A stretch of 64,000 nucleotides of DNA. Origin: Lentimonas sp. CC4 (GTDB lineage Bacteria; Verrucomicrobiota; Verrucomicrobiia; Opitutales; Coraliomargaritaceae). Under the pieces are notes generated by a model. The model did no database searches. It had not been told where the DNA came from and saw nothing but the letters and a program-made list of their open reading frames with translations. The stretch covers positions 310,001-374,000 of the forward strand of contig NZ_CACVBO010000001.1 in the NCBI RefSeq assembly GCF_902728235.1. The letters run 5' to 3'. Of the stretch, positions 7,845-17,639 are shown piece by piece; within the stretch, counting starts at the first letter, position 1, and every line of letters begins with the position of its first letter. Position numbers and translations under genes: made by a program.

Positions 7845-8969
7845 TTATTCGGAGCCAGCATCCTCGGAGCCAGCATCCGCACTTTCAGGCGCCACAAACG
7901 ACAAATGCTGCAGACGGATCTGCGACTTATCATAGACTCCCAAGCCAAGGCTTGCCGCAAAGGGCAACTGACGCGGCAGCGGTGATATCTCCGGAAAACC
8001 ATCCAGCAGCCGATACTTATTCATCCGATCATACAGCATGCGGTCAATCGCCACTGGATCTGAGCTCATCCATAGCAACGGCTCCGAGCGTGTGTAGCGC
8101 GATTTAAACCGAGGCCCGCCGATATACTGGTAGCGCTCCAAAGAGACGAAGTGCAACACCATGCGCTCATGTAACTCGGGGATCGCAGCGATTTCAGCCA
8201 CTGCAGCCGAGGCGGTCGCCTCATTACCGAGAAAGCGCTGACTATTACTCACATTCCACAAGGTCGCATTGGCTAGCGCACCATCCACGCCCAAAGCCTT
8301 ATCATCCACACCAACCGCCAAGTTCACCCAAAAATCCACATCAAATAATAGCGGTGCGGCCAAAAAGCTCTTACGCTCGATCGCGCCCTCTTCCAATGCA
8401 CTACTCCCTCGCCCGAGGCCGCCCAACAACTGCGGCTCCTGATTCATACTTGGTGGCAACGGGCTGTCATAAAACCAATCCGGATCATAATAGCGCTCAC
8501 TGTCCAACGCATACACTGGGCACCCCTCGAAATGGGCCAGATCCGAACTCAAAGAAGGCATAATGCCCGCCTGCCTCAACTGATGCTCGGAATAATCCAC
8601 GATCACAATTGATTCCCGCTCAAAACCACGCGCCTCCAGCACCTCGATCATCGCTCGAAGTAGCTGTAACGGGGTGCTCAACCCACGGCCACTGCGCGAA
8701 TTGACCTTGATACCAACCTTGCCGCGCTCCCCCGGGGCCAAGCGAGCGCCCACCTGTGCTTCATACGCCTCGACCAAAGCCGCCACCTCGGTGTAATAAA
8801 GTTTTCCTTCCGCAAGAGGCGCCTCCCAAACTAAACCCAACGGCGCACGCGGCGCCAACCCTTCCTGCGCACGCACCATCGATGGCATCAGCAAACCACC
8901 AATCAGGAGCAATACGCTACAAATGCAGCGACATAGCCTCAAATCAAGGCGCAACGCCCGCCTATCCAC
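7845..8969 (-). CDS. Exported DUF362-like protein
   Basis: The protein has an N-terminal signal peptide (CSVLLLIGGLLMPSMVRAQE), then about 340 residues. Visible features are GKVGIKVNSRSGRGLSTPLQ, ESIVIVDYSEHQLRQAGIMP, DFWVNLAVGVDDKALGVDGA and a C-terminal MSSDPVAIDRMLYDRMN. The NL..GVDDKALGVDGALAN region and the final SSDPVAID motif are typical of DUF362 proteins. Their function is unknown; some are linked to iron-sulfur proteins, but no cysteine cluster is seen here. The start is uncertain: I favour the GTG at 8969, which places the signal peptide at the N terminus. An ATG at 9251 would overlap the divergent TPR gene and add non-conserved sequence. Confidence 0.75.
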   Translation of the reverse strand: MDRRALRLDLRLCRCICSVLLLIGGLLMPSMVRAQEGLAPRAPLGLVWEAPLAEGKLYYTEVAALVEAYEAQVGARLAPGERGKVGIKVNSRSGRGLSTPLQLLRAMIEVLEARGFERESIVIVDYSEHQLRQAGIMPSLSSDLAHFEGCPVYALDSERYYDPDWFYDSPLPPSMNQEPQLLGGLGRGSSALEEGAIERKSFLAAPLLFDVDFWVNLAVGVDDKALGVDGALANATLWNVSNSQRFLGNEATASAAVAEIAAIPELHERMVLHFVSLERYQYIGGPRFKSRYTRSEPLLWMSSDPVAIDRMLYDRMNKYRLLDGFPEISPLPRQLPFAASLGLGVYDKSQIRLQHLSFVAPESADAGSEDAGSE

Positions 8970-9057
8970 TTGACACCCAAACAAGGGAAACGAAAGTGAC
9001 GACAACGCTGTGGTCTTATCTCCAGAAATACACACCCTACGCAACAAATTGCTGCTT

Positions 9058-10758
9058 ATGCTAAAAGCAAACACCAAAAACCTAATCTCCATTCTTATTC
9101 CTCTGACAGCCCTGATTTTATCAGGTTGCAGCGGCCCTGAAGAAAAAAGAGCCAACAGCCTCAACGCAGTCGCAGAACTACGTGCAATTGGAGACGACAC
9201 CGCCGCACTCGCCACACTCGACGCCCTTTCAAACGAGTTCCCCAACGACACCGAAATTTTACGTCAGATCGGCAGCATCCACGAAGCACTCGGCAACACC
9301 GCCGAAGCCGCCTTCTACCTCAGCGCCGCTTACAATCAAGCGCCGGACGACGTCGAACTACTCTACCAAACTTACCGCGCACAGGAAAACGCCAACCAAA
9401 CACAAGCCGCACACGAGCTACTCGAAGCACTCGCCCAAACCGAGCCCGACGCCATCACTGACGAGCTCTGGCTACGTCTGGGCAAATATCGCGCCGACGC
9501 TCAACAAACACAATCAGCCCTCGATGCCTATCTAAAAGGGGTCGATCCGGAAAACAGCACCCCCACACCGGAAACCGCAGTCGCCATCGGAACACTCTTT
9601 AAGCAACTCGACAACCTGCCACAAGCCGAACGCTGGTTTAACATCGCAGCCAACAGCGACGATCCCAACGCACTTCCCGCACTCTTCGGCCTACTCGACA
9701 TCAACCTTCGCAATAAGAACTGGACCGAGGCCGAAGCAGTGATCGCCCAGCTCGACAAACAATTCCCGGGCGCAGTCGATGCCAGCGAATGGGCAACCTA
9801 CCGCAGCGAACTCGAAGGCTGGCGCACCGCCCAGACGAAACTAAAAGCCGACCTAGCCAAAAAGCTGGCTGCCAAAGAAGCGGCCGCAAAAGCAGCCGCT
9901 GAGGCACAAGCAAAAGCAAAAGCCGCCGAGCAAGTCGCCACCATCACACCAGTTGAATCCATCGATGACGCCGACGTAACCAGCGCAGACACGGAAACCG
10001 TTGGCGGCAAAGCACAAATCATCGCAGACCTCGAGCACGCCGAGGCCATGGCCGACACGCCCGCAGTCGAATCCGAAGAGCTACCAGCGATCGCCTTCAA
10101 CCCAGCCATCGCAATTGAGCCCGCAGAGCCAGAGTTCGCACTGGGCGTGACTTACGACCAACAAGCTGAAGGCGCAGCCATTGATTACTCGATCGGCACC
10201 TCCGATCTCAACGACTCCTTCGCAACCGACGTGACCATCGAAGCCGACGCCCCAGCCACCGAGCCATCCTCCGCAATTAGCGCCACGCTGCCTCCACGTA
10301 GTCTCGACCACATTCTCGCTGATGCCGAAACCGCCACCTTTGAGCATGACTATAAGCAAGCCATCCAACTTTACTGGCAAGCACTCGGCCGCGCGAACAA
10401 TCGCGCCGACATTTGGAACATGCTCTCACGCGCCTACCGATTCGACGGGCAGACCAAGAACGCCGAAACCACTGCGCTCGAAGCGACCCGTCTCGCCCCC
10501 GCGGAAATCGACTATACACTCGACTATTTGCGTGTCATCCAACGCACGAAGAAGCCCGAAGACTTCCTAGCCGAGCTACAAACCGCTTACGACCGCTTCC
10601 CGCGCAGCCCAGAAATCACACTGTCACTCGCTCGTGGTTATGAGCGAATTGATGGGAACAATTCTACCGCGATCATACTCTACGAACGCTTCATCCAACT
10701 CGCACCGAATCATTCACTCCGTCCAGAAGCCGAAGCAGCCCTCTCCCGACTCCGCTAA
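9058..10758 (+). CDS. TPR-repeat lipoprotein
   Basis: A 566-residue lipoprotein. The signal sequence ends in the lipobox LILSGC (Cys24). Residues about 40-230 contain tandem TPR units (AATLDALSNEFPNDTEILRQ, EALGNTAEAAFYLSAAY). An alanine/lysine-rich helical linker follows near residues 245-280, then an acidic spacer. A second TPR group is at about 420-560 (ADIWNMLSRAYRFDGQTKNA; ARGYERIDGNNSTAIILYER). Such proteins usually act as scaffolds on the inner face of the outer membrane; the partner is unknown. The ATG at 9058 is preferred over the GTG at 9010 because it places the signal peptide first. Transcription diverges from the DUF362-like gene. Confidence 0.85.
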   Translation: MLKANTKNLISILIPLTALILSGCSGPEEKRANSLNAVAELRAIGDDTAALATLDALSNEFPNDTEILRQIGSIHEALGNTAEAAFYLSAAYNQAPDDVELLYQTYRAQENANQTQAAHELLEALAQTEPDAITDELWLRLGKYRADAQQTQSALDAYLKGVDPENSTPTPETAVAIGTLFKQLDNLPQAERWFNIAANSDDPNALPALFGLLDINLRNKNWTEAEAVIAQLDKQFPGAVDASEWATYRSELEGWRTAQTKLKADLAKKLAAKEAAAKAAAEAQAKAKAAEQVATITPVESIDDADVTSADTETVGGKAQIIADLEHAEAMADTPAVESEELPAIAFNPAIAIEPAEPEFALGVTYDQQAEGAAIDYSIGTSDLNDSFATDVTIEADAPATEPSSAISATLPPRSLDHILADAETATFEHDYKQAIQLYWQALGRANNRADIWNMLSRAYRFDGQTKNAETTALEATRLAPAEIDYTLDYLRVIQRTKKPEDFLAELQTAYDRFPRSPEITLSLARGYERIDGNNSTAIILYERFIQLAPNHSLRPEAEAALSRLR

Positions 10759-10828
10759 GCCCCTTCAAGTCTCAGCTCTCAAGTCTCAAGTCTCTGCCCT
10801 CAGGTCTCCCTCCTCAGCTCTCTCAAAA
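10757..10828. repeat. Low-complexity ctcaagt-type repeat between TPR gene and dnaG
   Basis: The gap holds imperfect head-to-tail copies of a 7-base unit close to ctcaagt (tcaagtctcagctctcaagt and onward), followed by an A-tract. Similar stretches occur at 40165-40190 and 58793-58875. Confidence 0.6.
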
Positions 10829-10835
10829 AAAATAC

Positions 10836-12668
10836 GTGGCCCGCATTGCGCAAAAATCAGTCGAAGCGATCAAGCATCAGGTAAATCTGGTGGATATCGT
10901 GTCTCCCTATGTAGAGCTCAAACGAGCTGGCAGCTCATGGAAAGGGCTCAGCCCGTTCACCCAAGAGAAAACGCCCTCGTTTTACGTCCATCCCGACCGC
11001 GGCTTCTATAAATGCTTTAGCACCGGCGAAGGCGGCGACTGCTTCACCTTCATTATGAAGGTCGAGAACCTCGAATTCCCCGAAGCAATCGAGTATATCG
11101 CCAAGAAATTCAATATCACCCTCGAATACGAAGCAGGCGGCCCGTCCCGCGAGGAAGTCTCACTGCGCAAGCAGATCTTCGAGATTCACGAACTCGCCAC
11201 CACCTGGTTTCACCAACAATTAGTCGAGTCCGAAGAAGCCGCGCCCGTCCGCACCTACTGGCAGGAGCAACGCGGCTTCACCATGGAGACCGCCGACGAG
11301 GTAAAAATCGGCTACGCGCCCGCCGCTCGCAATGCACTCGCCCTCTACTTCAAAGAGCGCGGCATTCCGACCGCGGCCATGCGTCAATGCGGTCTCTTCT
11401 TCGCGCGCGACAACGAGAACTATCACGAAAATTTCAAATCGCGCTTCCGCGGCCGCCTCATGGTGCCAATTCGTGATGTGCAGGGGCGCGTCGTCGCCTT
11501 CACCGCACGGCAACTCGAACAGACGCCCGCAGACGACCCCGCCCGCGAAGCCAAATACGTCAATTCCCCAGAGACACAAATTTTCCACAAAGGGCGCATT
11601 CTTTTCGGCATGGATCATGCCCGCACCCACCTCAAAGAAGGCGGCAGCTTCCTACTAGTCGAAGGCCAACTCGACGCCATCCGCTGTTGGTCTGTCGGCC
11701 TGCACACTGCAGTCGCCCCACAAGGCACCGCGATTACCGACGATCAACTACACTTGATGCGCCGCTACCAGCCAAATTGCGTAGAATGCTTACTCGATGG
11801 AGACAAGGCCGGCCGCAAAGCCGCGCTGCGCGCACTCCCACTCGCCTTCAAAGCCGGGCTCGAATTCCGCTACTTACTCCTACCAGAAAAAGCTGACCCC
11901 GACGATTTGCTGCGCCAACACGGAGCCGAAGCCCTGGAGCCACTACGCAAAGCCTCAAAAAGCGCGATCCAGCTGGCCATTTCAGAAAGCCTCCCCGATG
12001 ACCGTCCGCCCAGCACCAACGAAAAAACCACTGCCCTACGCAGCGTCTTCGACCTACTACAACACGTGCCCTCGGAGGTCGCCCGCGAAGACTACATTCA
12101 GACCGCCTCAAAGCTACTGAATGTCGACGCACATGCCGCACTGGTTGATTTCAAAAAAGCGCCCAAGCCTCAGACTTACAATAAGGGACAGGAAAATCCA
12201 AAACCTACCAATAAAGTCAGTAAAGACGCACTATTGACAGATGGAACATGGGAGCTACTTTGGCTCGTTTTACACTTTCCCGAACATAGCGCAGCAATCT
12301 CAGAAATAATTGATTACGATTGGATTAATAACACATCACCAGCCGGCCGTTTTCTAAAGCGCATCCTCGCCGAATTACGCGAAGGCCTGATTGAAGACGC
12401 CTCAAATATTGAAAATCTCATCGAAACGATTGAAGACCGTCAACTTATGGCCGACCTTCACTCTAGAGATTTAGAAATGGATGCTGACCTTGCCCACATG
12501 GAAATCAACAATCAGCTTAACTACATCTACAACAACTACTTAAAAATCCGACTACAAACACTCAAGCAACGAGTCGCCAATGCCACACCAGAGGAACAGC
12601 AAGACCTCATGCGCAAAGTTATAAAAGCCCGCAACGAACTCGCCGCACCACACAAACTCGAAATTTAA
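10836..12668 (+). CDS. dnaG: DNA primase DnaG with degenerate zinc ribbon
   Basis: A 610-residue primase that makes RNA primers at the replication fork. The N-terminal zinc-ribbon fold is recognisable (KGLSPFTQEKTPSFYVH, GFYKCFSTGEGGDCFTF), but three of the four usual ligands are replaced: Ser39, Thr42 and Thr63 stand where Cys, His and Cys are expected, and only Cys60 remains. The TOPRIM core is intact: LLVEGQLDAIRCW with the catalytic glutamate and LLDGDKAGRKAAL with the DxD-type aspartates. The C-terminal 150 residues would bind the helicase. The start is a GTG at 10836 (MARIAQKSVEAIKHQV). The gene directly precedes rpoD, 37 bases apart, as in the classical macromolecular synthesis operon. 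Confidence 0.96.
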   Translation: MARIAQKSVEAIKHQVNLVDIVSPYVELKRAGSSWKGLSPFTQEKTPSFYVHPDRGFYKCFSTGEGGDCFTFIMKVENLEFPEAIEYIAKKFNITLEYEAGGPSREEVSLRKQIFEIHELATTWFHQQLVESEEAAPVRTYWQEQRGFTMETADEVKIGYAPAARNALALYFKERGIPTAAMRQCGLFFARDNENYHENFKSRFRGRLMVPIRDVQGRVVAFTARQLEQTPADDPAREAKYVNSPETQIFHKGRILFGMDHARTHLKEGGSFLLVEGQLDAIRCWSVGLHTAVAPQGTAITDDQLHLMRRYQPNCVECLLDGDKAGRKAALRALPLAFKAGLEFRYLLLPEKADPDDLLRQHGAEALEPLRKASKSAIQLAISESLPDDRPPSTNEKTTALRSVFDLLQHVPSEVAREDYIQTASKLLNVDAHAALVDFKKAPKPQTYNKGQENPKPTNKVSKDALLTDGTWELLWLVLHFPEHSAAISEIIDYDWINNTSPAGRFLKRILAELREGLIEDASNIENLIETIEDRQLMADLHSRDLEMDADLAHMEINNQLNYIYNNYLKIRLQTLKQRVANATPEEQQDLMRKVIKARNELAAPHKLEI

Positions 12669-12705
12669 ATAAGTAGTCCTTCCAGACAGCACCACCACAC
12701 ACATT

Positions 12706-14550
12706 ATGCCCGCAGCGAAAAAGACCACCGCAAAGAAAACAGTGACCAAGAAAGCCCCGGCAAAAAAAGTCGCAAAGAAGACCGCCGCCAAAAAAGCAGT
12801 CTCCGAAGAAGAAATTGAAAAGGAGCTCGAAAAGGTCGCACCTAAAAAACGCAAATTGACTGCGAAAGCACAGGAAAAGCTCAACGAGCGCATCCGCAGC
12901 CTCATCCGACTTTCTAAAGAGCAAAGCTTCCTTACTTATAAGGACATCAACAAAGCCCTGCCCGAGAGCGTCAGCAATCCGGACGAAATCGAGAACATCA
13001 TCTCTATCCTTCAAAATCTCGAAGTTGAGATTCTAGACGACACCGAAGTCGAAGCCTACAAGGCGCGTCAGGAAGAGACCGAAGAGAAAGAAGTCCGCAC
13101 CTCTCAAAACGACATCCTCGACGATCCTGTTCGGATGTATCTCAAGCAAATGGGTCAAGTGCCCTTGCTGACACGCGAAGAAGAAGTCGCCATTTCCAAA
13201 CGTATCGAGAAGGCCGAGTTGCGCGCACAAGACGCGCTTTTCTCCACTGCGCTGACACTCGAATTCCAAAACAACATCGTCCAGAAGCTGCTGAACCGCG
13301 AAGAACGCTTCGACCGTGTCGTGCTCGATAAAAAAATCGAGAGCCGCGAAATCTATTTCAACAGCCTACCAAAACTACTCGAGCAAGCACACAAACTCGG
13401 CGAGCGCATCTACGCCGCTTGGGACAGCCAACTCAAAGCAGCTGAAGAAGGTAACGGCCCCAATGAGAAACGCTCTCGCACTCGTATGAAAAAATACGAA
13501 GGTGAGCTACGCCTGACCCTTCGTAAATATTGTCTCAAGCTGAAGGTATTCGAAGATTTCCTCAACAACCTGACTCCCGTCTATCGCGAGCTCAACGATC
13601 ACTACGACGATCTCGACTCTGCGGATAAGGTATCCACACGCCGTAAGACAAAGGTGGATGTGAAAGCCATTGAGGCACGCCTCAACGAACTCACCCTTGA
13701 GTTCAAAATGGATTCGCGTGAGTTCATGGAAATCATCCGCGAAGTTCGCACAGGCATGCGCCAAGCGCACAAAGCCAAGACTGAGATGGTCGAAGCCAAC
13801 CTTCGCCTCGTGATCTCGATCGCTAAGAAATACACCAACCGTGGCCTCTCCTTCCTCGACTTGATTCAAGAAGGCAACATGGGCCTAATGAAAGCGGTTG
13901 AGAAATTCGAATACCGTCGCGGTTACAAATTCTCCACTTACGCAACATGGTGGATTCGCCAAGCGATCACCCGCTCGATTGCCGATCAGGCCCGCACCAT
14001 TCGTATTCCGGTGCACATGATCGAGACCCTCAACAAGGTCATGCAAGTGCAGAAGCAACTCCTCCAGGAACTCGGCCATGAGCCGACCGCTGAGGAAGTC
14101 GCAGACGAAATGAACCTTCCGATCGAGCGTGTGCAGTCCATCATGAAGATGGCACAGCAACCGATCTCTCTGCAAAGCCCCGTGGGCGACTCGGACGACA
14201 CCAACTTCGGTGATTTCATTGAAGATAAGGGAGCCGAAAATCCTTACGACATGACAGCCTACAGCCTGTTGCGCGAAAAGATTACCGACGTCCTGGACAG
14301 TTTGACCGAGCGTGAGCGCAAAGTGCTCTCACTCCGCTTCGGCCTCGCAGACGGTTACTCCCGCACACTCGAAGAAGTCGGCCGCCAGTTCAAGGTGACC
14401 CGTGAGCGTATTCGTCAAATCGAAGCGAAAGCACTTCGTAAGATGCGCCACCCAACTCGTATCCGCCAGCTCCACGGTTTCTTCGAAGGCGATATCAACT
14501 TAGAGAAGCCAGGCATGGACAGCCTCAAACGCGAAAACGCAAAAGACTAA
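12706..14550 (+). CDS. rpoD: Primary RNA polymerase sigma factor (RpoD / SigA)
   Basis: A 614-residue group 1 sigma factor. Residues 1 to about 35 are a lysine/alanine-rich tail ([19 protein letters not shown]), a verrucomicrobial-type extension, followed by region 1.1. Region 1.2 starts at [23 protein letters not shown]. Region 2 is canonical ([50 protein letters not shown]), as are region 3 and region 4 ([33 protein letters not shown]). It directs housekeeping promoter recognition. It follows dnaG closely and probably shares its transcript. A non-conserved region of about 180 residues lies between regions 1.2 and 2. Confidence 0.97.
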   Translation: MPAAKKTTAKKTVTKKAPAKKVAKKTAAKKAVSEEEIEKELEKVAPKKRKLTAKAQEKLNERIRSLIRLSKEQSFLTYKDINKALPESVSNPDEIENIISILQNLEVEILDDTEVEAYKARQEETEEKEVRTSQNDILDDPVRMYLKQMGQVPLLTREEEVAISKRIEKAELRAQDALFSTALTLEFQNNIVQKLLNREERFDRVVLDKKIESREIYFNSLPKLLEQAHKLGERIYAAWDSQLKAAEEGNGPNEKRSRTRMKKYEGELRLTLRKYCLKLKVFEDFLNNLTPVYRELNDHYDDLDSADKVSTRRKTKVDVKAIEARLNELTLEFKMDSREFMEIIREVRTGMRQAHKAKTEMVEANLRLVISIAKKYTNRGLSFLDLIQEGNMGLMKAVEKFEYRRGYKFSTYATWWIRQAITRSIADQARTIRIPVHMIETLNKVMQVQKQLLQELGHEPTAEEVADEMNLPIERVQSIMKMAQQPISLQSPVGDSDDTNFGDFIEDKGAENPYDMTAYSLLREKITDVLDSLTERERKVLSLRFGLADGYSRTLEEVGRQFKVTRERIRQIEAKALRKMRHPTRIRQLHGFFEGDINLEKPGMDSLKRENAKD

Positions 14551-14589
14551 GCGGAACACTCCTCCAGCGAAACAGTCAAAAGCAATACT

Positions 14590-14994
14590 ATGCGTTTACA
14601 TCCCCTAACTCTCATCACCTGCGCTAGCTTGCTCGCCCTAACCTTCACTGGTTGTGGCGGAAAAGGCGTGCGCGTAACCGAAGGCAACCAAAACTTCACC
14701 GCCCCCCCGGTGGTCAATCGCAATGCGCCGATGATTGTGCACCTCGATCTATTCGAGCGCTTGGTCACCATTCGCAATGGCGCAGCGCTCGGCGATCAAT
14801 TCCTGATCGCCACCAACTATGCTGGTGCTGAAACAGGCGTGCTTAAAGCACGCCCACTGCGTATTGGTAGCCCTCTACTGACTGCAGACATCCTCGAAGG
14901 TGCCCCACAGATCAACGACACGATCAGCACAGCGGACGCAGCTCGCAGCGTCGAGCTGAGTAAAGTCTATCGCGATCTCGGCGAAGACAACTAA
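14590..14994 (+). CDS. Putative lipoprotein, unknown function
   Basis: A 134-residue protein with a lipoprotein signal (MRLHPLTLITCASLLALTF then TGC; Cys22). The mature part is a small domain with TAPPVVNRNAPMIVHLDL and AALGDQFLIATNYAGAETGV that I do not recognise; GDQFLIATNY..ETGVLKARPL looks like a FlgT/LpoB-type or peptidoglycan-associated beta domain, without certainty. It lies 39 bases after rpoD and 23 bases before tatA on the same strand, so it is probably co-transcribed with one or both. Confidence 0.7.
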   Translation: MRLHPLTLITCASLLALTFTGCGGKGVRVTEGNQNFTAPPVVNRNAPMIVHLDLFERLVTIRNGAALGDQFLIATNYAGAETGVLKARPLRIGSPLLTADILEGAPQINDTISTADAARSVELSKVYRDLGEDN

Positions 14995-15017
14995 TACACA
15001 TTCAACCAAATTCGCTC

Positions 15018-15326
15018 ATGAATATCCAACACTTAGCATTCCTACAAAACCTCAGCGCACCTGAGCTCATCATCATCTTTTTGATCGTGCTGCTTCTATT
15101 TGGTGCAAAACGTCTCCCGGGTCTCTTCAAGTCCCTTGGACAATCGGTCAAGGAATTCAAGAAAGCCACGTCGGGCATCGAAGAGGACATTCGCACCGCA
15201 ATGGACACCGAAGACGAGCCAACACCGAAAGCACCACGTGCCGAAAGCAAAAAAGCCAGCCCCACCACTCCGGTCGCCGAAGCTCCTAAGAGCGAGGTAA
15301 CCGAGAGCAAAAAGGAAGACGCTTAA
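15018..15326 (+). CDS. tatA: Twin-arginine translocase TatA/TatE
   Basis: A 102-residue single-span protein. One hydrophobic helix (SAPELIIIFLIVLLLFGAKR) is followed by the conserved LPGLFKSLGQSVKEFKKA amphipathic helix and an acidic, Pro/Lys-rich tail. This is the TatA/E pattern; the F-G-A-K-R-L-P junction is diagnostic. TatA oligomers form the export path for folded proteins in the inner membrane. tatB and tatC are not adjacent. A strong terminator follows at 15353. Confidence 0.93.
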   Translation: MNIQHLAFLQNLSAPELIIIFLIVLLLFGAKRLPGLFKSLGQSVKEFKKATSGIEEDIRTAMDTEDEPTPKAPRAESKKASPTTPVAEAPKSEVTESKKEDA

Positions 15327-15352
15327 CCGCAATCACAGTTTATAAAAACCAA

Positions 15353-15386
15353 GCGGGCGTATCAGAACTGATGCGCCCGCTTTTTT
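15353..15386 (+). terminator. Rho-independent terminator after tatA
   Basis: A GC stem of gcgggcg (15353-15359) with cgcccgc (15374-15380), extended by further pairing in the loop (atcag with ctgat), is followed by six T residues. It ends the dnaG-rpoD-tatA direction of transcription. Confidence 0.9.
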
Positions 15387-15450
15387 GTGGCTGAAGTCAG
15401 CCGAGCCCCAGCACAGAACCAAAGCACAAAAGTGTAGTCGGCTCATGCGA

Positions 15451-15625
15451 TGGTTGCTTGGGGAGGGATTCCGCTGCCTGCTGCGTTCTACGCTGCCGTC
15501 AGCAGAGCCACAGCACTCAACCACAGCACCAGCACACCGCAAGACGAGGCGGAACTCGTCCCTCCCTAATCTGTTGAGCGAAAAAAAATAGCAATACTTG
15601 ATGCGCGGCAGTATCAAGAGCGCAT
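15451..15625. repeat. REP/BIME family B copy, with a family A fragment
   Basis: The block starts ggggagggatt and ends gaggcggaactcgtccctccc, with gtcagcagagccacagcactc between, the same design as the array at 62908-63388. Directly after it, acttgatgcgcggcagta (from about 15596) is a family A fragment. The rest of the gap to 15718 holds nothing I can identify. Confidence 0.65.
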
Positions 15626-15718
15626 TAATAACACAACCTGGACGATACAAAGAGATGTATAAGGATATGCTTCACAAGGAAGGAGCAATTTCTAACGCGA
15701 GCTTAACGCCCCGCCCAC

Positions 15719-16393
15719 CTACTTGTAGTTCGCGACGTAAAGTAAATAGGCCGCACGCTTCGCTCCAGCATGCACTTTCGCAGGCACCTTCGACACGCGA
15801 AACCCTGCACGTTTAAGGCGATCCTCAAACCTAAGATCAGGCCCTGCGGACCAAAATACAGCACGCCCCTCAGGCGTCAATGAACCACGCAACCAGCGCA
15901 GCCCGCTATTAGAATAGAGCGAGGCATTGGTTTCCGACACCATGGCAACAGGGCCATTGTCGACATCTAGTAGAATAACATCATAGCGCTCACGCTCGGC
16001 CTTACGCACATACCCGACCACATCCGTGACGTGGATTTCGACACGCGGGTCGTCTAGTAGCGCACCGTTCAGATCCTTTAAATACTCACGGTTCCATTCA
16101 ACGATGCCTGGCAAGAGCTCAACGAGTTCCACCGTGACAGCAGGCCCCACGTTCTCAAGCACACTACGTAAGGTAAAACCAAGCCCCAGCCCACCGATCA
16201 ACACGCGCGCCTCCGCATCAGGTTCCAACAGCTCAACGCCGATCTCCCCCAACAAGACCTCCGAGGCGCTCGCCCCGGAATGCATTAGCTCCTGCCCACT
16301 ATAACTGATGCAATACGCCCCATCATGCTCGTAGAGCGTCATCGCTCCCCCATCAGTCGTCGTCGATTCAGCTAGTTTAACGCGTGGTTTCAT
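15719..16393 (-). CDS. Spermidine-synthase-like methyltransferase-fold protein
   Basis: A 224-residue Rossmann-fold enzyme related to spermidine synthases. The SAM/dcSAM site is visible as ARVLIGGLGLGFTLRSVL, then VELLPGIVEWNREYL, DDPRVEIHVTDV and YDVILLDVDNGP. It lacks the N-terminal tetramerisation domain of true SpeE. The DVDNGP motif in place of the usual DxxDP suggests a related enzyme rather than a proven polyamine synthase. It is 57 bases downstream of the pseudouridine synthase gene on the same strand. Confidence 0.8.
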   Translation of the reverse strand: MKPRVKLAESTTTDGGAMTLYEHDGAYCISYSGQELMHSGASASEVLLGEIGVELLEPDAEARVLIGGLGLGFTLRSVLENVGPAVTVELVELLPGIVEWNREYLKDLNGALLDDPRVEIHVTDVVGYVRKAERERYDVILLDVDNGPVAMVSETNASLYSNSGLRWLRGSLTPEGRAVFWSAGPDLRFEDRLKRAGFRVSKVPAKVHAGAKRAAYLLYVANYK

Positions 16394-16405
16394 AAATTTT
16401 AAAAG

Positions 16406-16447
16406 AGTCGTTAGACGGAGGTCTGCCGTAGATGGCGAAGCAAGTCA
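16406..16447. repeat. Repeat family C fragment (gacggaggtctgccg..)
   Basis: The stretch has gacggaggtctgccgtag followed by atggcgaagcaag. It is the reverse orientation of the copies at 24361-24453, 28101-28193, 31336-31375 and 36250-36285, and related to the dyad at 31685-31716. It lies in the short gap between two genes. Confidence 0.6.
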
Positions 16448-16450
16448 GAC

Positions 16451-17470
16451 TTACTGCCCCTTAGACTTCGCTTTCAGCATTTGCTCCAGGTCCGCTAGAT
16501 CGCGCGTAAACTTACAAGTAAACCGGCGTAGCTTACCAGTCTCTGGATGCAAAAGTCCCAAGCTCGACGCATGCAGCGCTTGGCGTTGCACATCATAAGG
16601 CATGCCAGCGTTGTTTTCCAAAGCAGACCGATAATCAGGGTGATAATGCCGATCCCCAAGCAAGGGCACGCCAGCATTTGCCGAATGAATTCTCAATTGA
16701 TGCTTCAACCCAGTCTCCAAGCGAAGCCGCAGCTTACTCACCACATGTCGCTGCCCTTTCACCGCAGTCGGCCACGAATATTCTTCCAACACCTCATACT
16801 GACTGATCGCTTCCGTCGTGCCCTCTTCTTCAGTATCAAACACAGTTTGATACATCCCTTCTTCATCTAAGCGAAACCAAGAGCGCCACTCGCCACGCTT
16901 CTTCTCCAACTGGCCATCACCGATCGCAAGATACTCGCGCAAGAAGGTGTGGTCTCGCACTTGGCGCACTAGCGATTCACGTGCTTTCGGGTTCATCGCA
17001 AAACAAATCACCCCACTAGTAAACTGGTCTAATCGGTGCACCGGCAACGGAGTCAAACGCTTGCGCTGCACCCCCTTTTGACGATCCAGCTCGGAAGCGC
17101 CCTTCCCTTGCAGAAACTTCTCTAGCACGCTCAACACTGACACCTGATTACTGCCAGGCACAGGAACCGACAATAACCCAGCCCCCTTGTTCACGATTGC
17201 GAATGAGCTATCAATATAGAGCAAGTTCGCCTGCGCATGGATACGCGTCGGCATATTACGGAAAAAGACCGGTGCCACTGCCTCGCCCATATTCAGACGC
17301 TCGCCAGGATCCGTCATCTGCTCATGCGGCTTCTTCAGGACTGCGCCATCGAGCTGGATTCGACCTTTAGCAAACCACTCCTTTAAGCGCTTACGTGGGC
17401 TATCTGGGTATCGCTCGCTAAGCCACTCCAACGCTGGTTTTACCTCTGATTGATCTTCACTATCTGACAT
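16451..17470 (-). CDS. RluA-family pseudouridine synthase
   Basis: A 339-residue protein with an S4-like N-terminal region (RKRLKEWFAKGRIQLDGAVL) and an RluA/RluD catalytic domain. The catalytic aspartate sits in PVHRLDQFTSGVICFA, and later RLRLETGLKHQLRIHSA and PLLGDRHYHPDY match the family. It isomerises uridine in rRNA or tRNA; the target base cannot be assigned. The ATG at 17470 (MSDSEDQSEV) is preferred to the upstream 17506 candidate, whose extra 12 residues look like untranslated sequence. Confidence 0.9.
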   Translation of the reverse strand: MSDSEDQSEVKPALEWLSERYPDSPRKRLKEWFAKGRIQLDGAVLKKPHEQMTDPGERLNMGEAVAPVFFRNMPTRIHAQANLLYIDSSFAIVNKGAGLLSVPVPGSNQVSVLSVLEKFLQGKGASELDRQKGVQRKRLTPLPVHRLDQFTSGVICFAMNPKARESLVRQVRDHTFLREYLAIGDGQLEKKRGEWRSWFRLDEEGMYQTVFDTEEEGTTEAISQYEVLEEYSWPTAVKGQRHVVSKLRLRLETGLKHQLRIHSANAGVPLLGDRHYHPDYRSALENNAGMPYDVQRQALHASSLGLLHPETGKLRRFTCKFTRDLADLEQMLKAKSKGQ

Positions 17471-17639
17471 AGCGCACACTCTCTGCGCGCAAAGGGCGAA
17501 GATCAATCCCCAAGCGACTCCCAGAACAAGGAATTAAGCCCGAATATTCAAATACAGCAAATTGACGCTCTCCCCGAATCCCATACACTAAAGAAAAGCG
17601 CAAAAGCACAGCTACATCCACCCCAACCACCATACGATC

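Noticed and set aside
9010-9057. Longer start for the TPR lipoprotein
   Set aside because: It would put 16 residues before the signal peptide and hide the lipoprotein signal.
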